Positions 6,229-9,566 of a stretch of 9,566 nt of DNA are shown one piece after another. Position numbers and translations under genes: made by a program. The notes beneath the pieces are model-generated. The model was not told the DNA's origin and searched no databases. It was given only the letters and a program-made list of their open reading frames with translations. Source of the DNA: Lachnospiraceae bacterium UBA4381 (GTDB taxonomy: Bacteria > Bacillota > Clostridia > Lachnospirales > Lachnospiraceae); NCBI GenBank assembly GCA_002391105.1, contig DGRT01000035.1, positions 1 to 9,566 on the forward strand. The letters run 5' to 3'. Every line of letters starts with the position of its first letter. The first letter of the stretch is position 1.

Positions 6229-6237
6229 TGTTTTTTT
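6197..6237 (+). terminator. Possible weak terminator at the end of the M23 peptidase gene
   Basis: A run of seven T (6231-6237) starts two bases after the stop codon. Upstream, CTCT/AGAG (6207-6210 with 6216-6219) and ATCA/TGAT (6197-6200 with 6226-6229) could form a loose stem with a 6-by-6 internal loop. The stem is weak and overlaps coding sequence, so termination would be partial at best. Confidence 0.3.
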
Positions 6238-6250
6238 AAAACTGCACTCT

Positions 6251-6285
6251 CAGCCAGACATTCTAAGCTTTGGTCCGGTTGTTTT
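6251..6285 (+). other. Imperfect hairpin followed by four T upstream of the S41 protease gene
   Basis: CAGCCAGAC (6251-6259) pairs with GGTCCGGTTG (6272-6281) through eight pairs (one wobble) with one A-C mismatch, closing an apical loop of about 12 nt, and TTTT follows (6282-6285). It looks like a weak terminator or attenuator. The rest of the 153-nt gap to the next start holds a small ACTCT/AGAGT stem (6335-6348). A TTGTCA box (6301-6306) has no well-spaced -10 partner. Confidence 0.4.
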
Positions 6286-6381
6286 GCGACTGATGTATCA
6301 TTGTCAAAATGAGAAATGAATAGTTGGAGATAATACTCTATTAAGAGTGGAAAATATGATAAAACAGAGGAGATGAAGGAT

Positions 6382-7812
6382 ATGAATAACAGTTATTCAG
6401 AGAACGAAATCACTCCATTTGAAGAATTAACTGAAAATGATGGTGTCGAAAAGCTTTCAGGAATAAGTGAAAGTAATCATAGAGCTGGTAAAAGCACAGC
6501 TCGTAGTTCTGCAAAAGGATTTCTGAAAAGAGCTGCGGCAGCAGGTTTAGCCGGAGCTATGGTGCTTGGAGCAGTAGGTGGCTGTGGGTCATCCCAAAAG
6601 ACCGATGTTTCTTCCAATGACAGTCATGATTTTAACCTTTTTGGAAATTCCGATAAGGAGGATGATAATGCTGGTGCCGGAGCTGGTACAACGGGAGAAT
6701 TTGATGCTGAATCCAGTGATGTGATTAAGAAAACTCAGGAGATAGAAAAGTATATCGATGGATATTTCTATTTTGATGAGGATGATACTAAACGGGAAGA
6801 GAGTTACTATGATGGCCTGATGAAGGGGCTGGATGATCCTTACTCTGTTTATTATACAAAGGAAGAATATGAGAAGATGATGGAGGACGATTCCGGAGAA
6901 TTTGAAGGAATCGGTGCAACTGTATCGAAGAATCGAGACAATGGTACAGTTTATGTAGTAAAGCCTATAGCCGGCAGTCCTGCTGAAAAGGCCGGTCTTC
7001 TTCCAAATGACATAATAGTTTCCGTAGATGACCTTGAGGTTACTTCAGATATGGAGCTGGACTATGTTGTAGATCATATCAGAGGTGAGAAAGGAACTGA
7101 GGTGGTTCTCAAGATTTACAGAGAGGGCGAAAGCGATTATATCGATATTCCTATTATCAGAGATACGATAGAGAACAAAACTGTTGAGTACGAGATGCTG
7201 GATGATAATATCGGTTATATCAGTGTTGAACAGTTTATCGAGAATACGCCGGAGCTTTTTGAGGAGGCACTGGATGATCTTCAGAGTCAGGGTGCAGAAG
7301 GTGTGGTTATCGATATGAGAAATAACCCCGGTGGACTTCTTCGTGCAGTTATCGAGATGGTTGACTATATAGTCGATGATAAGGAAGTGGCAGAAGGATC
7401 AGGTGAACCCGGACTGCTTCTTCAGACCAAGGACAAGGATGACAATATCCTGGAGGAATACAAATGTTCAGATGGTCATAGTGTGGATATTCCTATGACA
7501 ATTCTGGTTAATGGAAACAGTGCCAGTGCATCAGAGATATTTACCGGATGTTTAAAGGATTATGGTAAAGCGACTGTTGTTGGTACTACTACCTATGGTA
7601 AGGGAATAGTTCAGTCTGTCATAAAGCTTTCTGATGGTTCTGCTATCAAGATTACTATAGCTCAGTATTTCCTTCCTTCCGGAACAGCAGTTCATAAGGT
7701 TGGAGTAGAGCCGGACAAAGAGGTTGAACTGGATGATGATCTTAAGCAGAAGGTAACAATAGAGCATGATGAGGATAATCAGCTTCAAGAGGCTATAAAA
7801 ACATTTGACTAG
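6382..7812 (+). CDS. ctpA: S41-family C-terminal processing protease with PDZ domain
   Basis: This serine protease of the CtpA/Prc family cleaves proteins near their C-termini on the outer face of the membrane. I chose ATG 6382 (476 residues) over the in-frame ATG 6373, because AGAGGAG (6366-6372) touches the earlier ATG but is 9 nt from the later one. Residues 1-46 are polar. A basic patch (KGFLKR) and a hydrophobic segment follow (about 50-67) and end in AVGGC; C68 fits a lipobox. An acidic, Gly/Ser-rich linker comes next (about 70-110). The PDZ domain lies at about 174-250 (GEFEGIGATV entry, GSPAEKAGL carboxylate loop). The S41 core includes VVIDMRNNPGGL (308-319). The catalytic Ser is S382 in NSASASE, with K407 and Q411, the spacing seen in Bacillus CtpB. 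It follows the M23 gene by 153 nt with weak terminator-like signals between, so shared transcription is uncertain. Trimming of wall enzymes is plausible; the substrate is unknown. Confidence 0.93.
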   Translation: MNNSYSENEITPFEELTENDGVEKLSGISESNHRAGKSTARSSAKGFLKRAAAAGLAGAMVLGAVGGCGSSQKTDVSSNDSHDFNLFGNSDKEDDNAGAGAGTTGEFDAESSDVIKKTQEIEKYIDGYFYFDEDDTKREESYYDGLMKGLDDPYSVYYTKEEYEKMMEDDSGEFEGIGATVSKNRDNGTVYVVKPIAGSPAEKAGLLPNDIIVSVDDLEVTSDMELDYVVDHIRGEKGTEVVLKIYREGESDYIDIPIIRDTIENKTVEYEMLDDNIGYISVEQFIENTPELFEEALDDLQSQGAEGVVIDMRNNPGGLLRAVIEMVDYIVDDKEVAEGSGEPGLLLQTKDKDDNILEEYKCSDGHSVDIPMTILVNGNSASASEIFTGCLKDYGKATVVGTTTYGKGIVQSVIKLSDGSAIKITIAQYFLPSGTAVHKVGVEPDKEVELDDDLKQKVTIEHDEDNQLQEAIKTFD

Positions 7813-7841
7813 TTTATCGGTCGAAAAATAACTGCTTTATT

Positions 7842-7847
7842 TATAAT
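7842..7847 (+). promoter_or_regulatory. Candidate -10 box of a guaA promoter
   Basis: A perfect TATAAT lies 26 nt before the guaA start in the 61-nt gap after the protease gene. The -35 side is weak: TCGAAA (7821-7826) with a 15-nt spacer is the best match. It may give guaA its own transcript, but read-through from the protease gene is equally possible because no terminator is visible between them. No guanine or PRPP riboswitch fits in so short a leader. Confidence 0.4.
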
Positions 7848-7873
7848 GTTTATAAGAATCACTGAGGTACCAG

Positions 7874-9559
7874 ATGAATAAGGAAATGATAGTTGTCCTT
7901 GATTTTGGAGGACAATACAACCAACTGATTGCAAGGCGTGTTAGGGAATGTAATGTATATGCCGAGGTTCATCCATACACTCTTCCTATCGAGGAGCTGA
8001 AGGCTATGAACCCTAAGGGAATCATTTTCACAGGAGGCCCTAATAGTGTATATCTTGACACTTCTCCTGCCTATACACGGGAAGTATTTGATCTGGGTAT
8101 TCCGATACTGGGTATCTGTTACGGCTCACAGCTTATGGCTCATTTACTTGGTGGTAAGGTAAAAACTGCTGAAGTCAGCGAGTATGGTAAGACTGAGGTT
8201 GAACTGGACTGTGATTTTGAGAATAAACCTGTGACGGATAAAGCATATTCATCAATGCTGTATGCTGGCACTGCCCGCAATATGACGGTCTGGATGAGTC
8301 ATACAGACTATATAGCTGAGGTTCCTGAAGGCTTTACAGTAACTGCTCATACTGCGAACTGTCCTGTAGCATCGATGGAATATAGTAAGGATGATAAGAA
8401 GCTCTATGCAGTACAGTATCATCCTGAAGTTCTGCATACAGAATACGGAAAGCAGATATTAGAGAATTTTGTATTGAAGATATGCGGCTGTTCCGGAGAC
8501 TGGAGAATGGACAGCTTTGTTGAATCAGCTATTCGTGATCTTCGTGAAAAGATAGGAAATGGCAGGGTGCTCTGCGCACTGTCCGGCGGTGTGGATTCTT
8601 CAGTTGCGGCAGTTTTACTGTCAAAGGCAGTTGGAAAGCAGCTTACCTGTGTGTTCGTAGATCATGGTCTTCTTCGTAAGGATGAAGGAGATGAGGTTGA
8701 AGCGATATTCGGACCGAAGGGGAATTATGAGCTTAACTTCATCAGAGTAAATGCCCAGGATAGATTTTACTTAAAGCTTGCCGGAGAAACGGATCCGGAA
8801 AGAAAGCGTCATATTATCGGCGAAGAGTTCATAAGAGTATTTGAGGAAGAAGCGAAGAAGATAGGAGCTGTTGATTTTCTTGCTCAGGGTACTATCTATC
8901 CGGATGTGATAGAGTCTGGACTTGGTGAGTCTGCGGTTATAAAGTCTCATCATAATGTTGGCGGGCTTCCCGATCATGTTGACTTCAAGGAAATCGTTGA
9001 ACCGCTCAGAATGCTTTTCAAAGATGAGGTGCGAAGATGCGGCCTTGAACTGGGAATTCCTGAATATCTGGTATTTCGTCAGCCATTTCCGGGACCGGGA
9101 CTTGGTGTCCGAATAATAGATGATATAACCAAGGAAAAGGTTCGGATAGTTCAGGAGGCTGATGCCATATTCCGTGAAGAGGTTGATAAAGCAGTTCAGC
9201 AGTGGAAATGTGATGAGCTGGATAAGATATGCGAAGAAGCTGAAGAAGAAGGAATACATGTCGGAGGAATAGTTGACCCCGATAAGGCTGTGGGGCTTCC
9301 GGACTGGTATCCTAATCAGTACTTCGCTGCCCTTACCAATATGCGATCCGTTGGAGTAATGGGCGACTTCAGAACCTATGACTATGCAGTGGTTCTTCGT
9401 GCAGTAAGTACATCGGATTTCATGACAGCAGACTGCTGCAACATACCGTTTGAGGTACTGCAGAAATGTATGAACAGGATTATTAATGAGGTTAAGGGGG
9501 TTAACAGAGTAATGTTTGACCTGACTTCAAAACCACCGGGGACTATAGAACTCCTATAG
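7874..9559 (+). CDS. guaA: GMP synthase (glutamine-hydrolysing)
   Basis: GuaA converts XMP to GMP using ATP and ammonia from glutamine, the last step of guanine nucleotide synthesis, in the cytoplasm. The glutamine amidotransferase domain (about 5-205) has the triad C82 in GICYGSQ, H183 and E185 in YHPEV, plus the oxyanion-side motif FTGGPNSVY (52-60). The ATP-pyrophosphatase domain follows with P-loop SGGVDSS (237-243), and the C-terminal dimerisation domain carries FRQPFPGPGLGVRI (401-414), RSVGVMGD (491-498) and the closing KPPGTIE (553-559). The protein is 561 residues, against about 511-525 for most bacterial GuaA. The extra length is mainly a block of about 35 residues near 444-480, ahead of RSVGVMGD. 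The start at 7874 follows GAGGT (7864-7868) by 5 nt. The stop is TAG 9557-9559, so the gene is complete just before the window edge. It is metabolically unrelated to the division genes upstream. Confidence 0.97.
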   Translation: MNKEMIVVLDFGGQYNQLIARRVRECNVYAEVHPYTLPIEELKAMNPKGIIFTGGPNSVYLDTSPAYTREVFDLGIPILGICYGSQLMAHLLGGKVKTAEVSEYGKTEVELDCDFENKPVTDKAYSSMLYAGTARNMTVWMSHTDYIAEVPEGFTVTAHTANCPVASMEYSKDDKKLYAVQYHPEVLHTEYGKQILENFVLKICGCSGDWRMDSFVESAIRDLREKIGNGRVLCALSGGVDSSVAAVLLSKAVGKQLTCVFVDHGLLRKDEGDEVEAIFGPKGNYELNFIRVNAQDRFYLKLAGETDPERKRHIIGEEFIRVFEEEAKKIGAVDFLAQGTIYPDVIESGLGESAVIKSHHNVGGLPDHVDFKEIVEPLRMLFKDEVRRCGLELGIPEYLVFRQPFPGPGLGVRIIDDITKEKVRIVQEADAIFREEVDKAVQQWKCDELDKICEEAEEEGIHVGGIVDPDKAVGLPDWYPNQYFAALTNMRSVGVMGDFRTYDYAVVLRAVSTSDFMTADCCNIPFEVLQKCMNRIINEVKGVNRVMFDLTSKPPGTIELL

Positions 9560-9566
9560 TAAACAA

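Noticed and set aside
6373..6381. ATG 6373 as the start of the S41 protease
   Set aside because: The AGAGGAG site ends at 6372 and so directly abuts this ATG; the in-frame ATG at 6382 has a normal 9-nt spacing.
7805..7847. TTGACT (7805-7810) as the -35 box for TATAAT (7842-7847) before guaA
   Set aside because: The spacer is 31 nt, far too long, and the TTGACT is within the last codons of the protease gene.
8771..9259. 162-codon open frame on the - strand
   Set aside because: It lies wholly inside guaA, which is unambiguous in the other direction. The translation is rich in Phe, Ile and Tyr with no motif, as expected of an antisense shadow.

Overview
The window reads as a chromosomal segment of a low-GC Gram-positive bacterium, most likely class Clostridia and probably the family Lachnospiraceae. 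The evidence is AT-rich intergenic DNA, strong AGGAGG-like ribosome binding sites, sigma-A-type -10 boxes, and the gene set itself. All supported genes lie on the + strand. The family assignment is inference, because no rRNA or other marker is present.

Layout. (1) 1-558: the C-terminal half of a sugar ABC transporter ATPase (UgpC/MsmX type), closed by a clear intrinsic terminator at 613-648. (2) 701-1486: an unrecognised single-pass membrane protein with an acidic cytoplasmic tail and a ~155-residue outer domain. (3) 1487-1830: a 344-base non-coding stretch with a long, highly paired RNA element ending in a U-rich tract (1510-1630), then a sigma-A promoter with an extended -10 box and a ~100-nt leader. 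(4) 1831-2922: a CdaR/PucR-type regulator. (5) 3017-4601: ftsE and ftsX, overlapping by 11 nt. (6) 4663-6228: a membrane-anchored coiled-coil M23 (LytM-type) peptidase with its zinc site intact. (7) 6382-7812: an S41 C-terminal processing protease with a PDZ domain. (8) 7874-9559: a complete guaA with an extra ~35-residue segment near its C-terminus.

How the genes fit together. FtsE (ATPase) and FtsX (permease-like) form an ABC complex that in other bacteria does not transport. It uses ATP hydrolysis to change the shape of a coiled-coil partner outside the membrane and so switch on peptidoglycan cleavage during division. The gene directly after ftsX has exactly that partner layout (anchor, linker, coiled coil, M23 domain). 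It differs from the Escherichia coli partner EnvC in keeping all the catalytic residues, so it could be both activator and enzyme. The S41 protease that follows could trim or remove wall enzymes. I therefore read 3017-7812 as a cell-wall cleavage and division module. The CdaR-type regulator upstream may or may not control it. guaA (purine synthesis) is probably a separate unit.

No mobile element, CRISPR array, tRNA or rRNA was seen. I see no clearly new multi-gene system. The most novel material is the structured RNA at 1510-1630, the unknown membrane protein, the catalytically complete FtsEX partner with its in-frame EQGST repeat, and the GuaA insertion.
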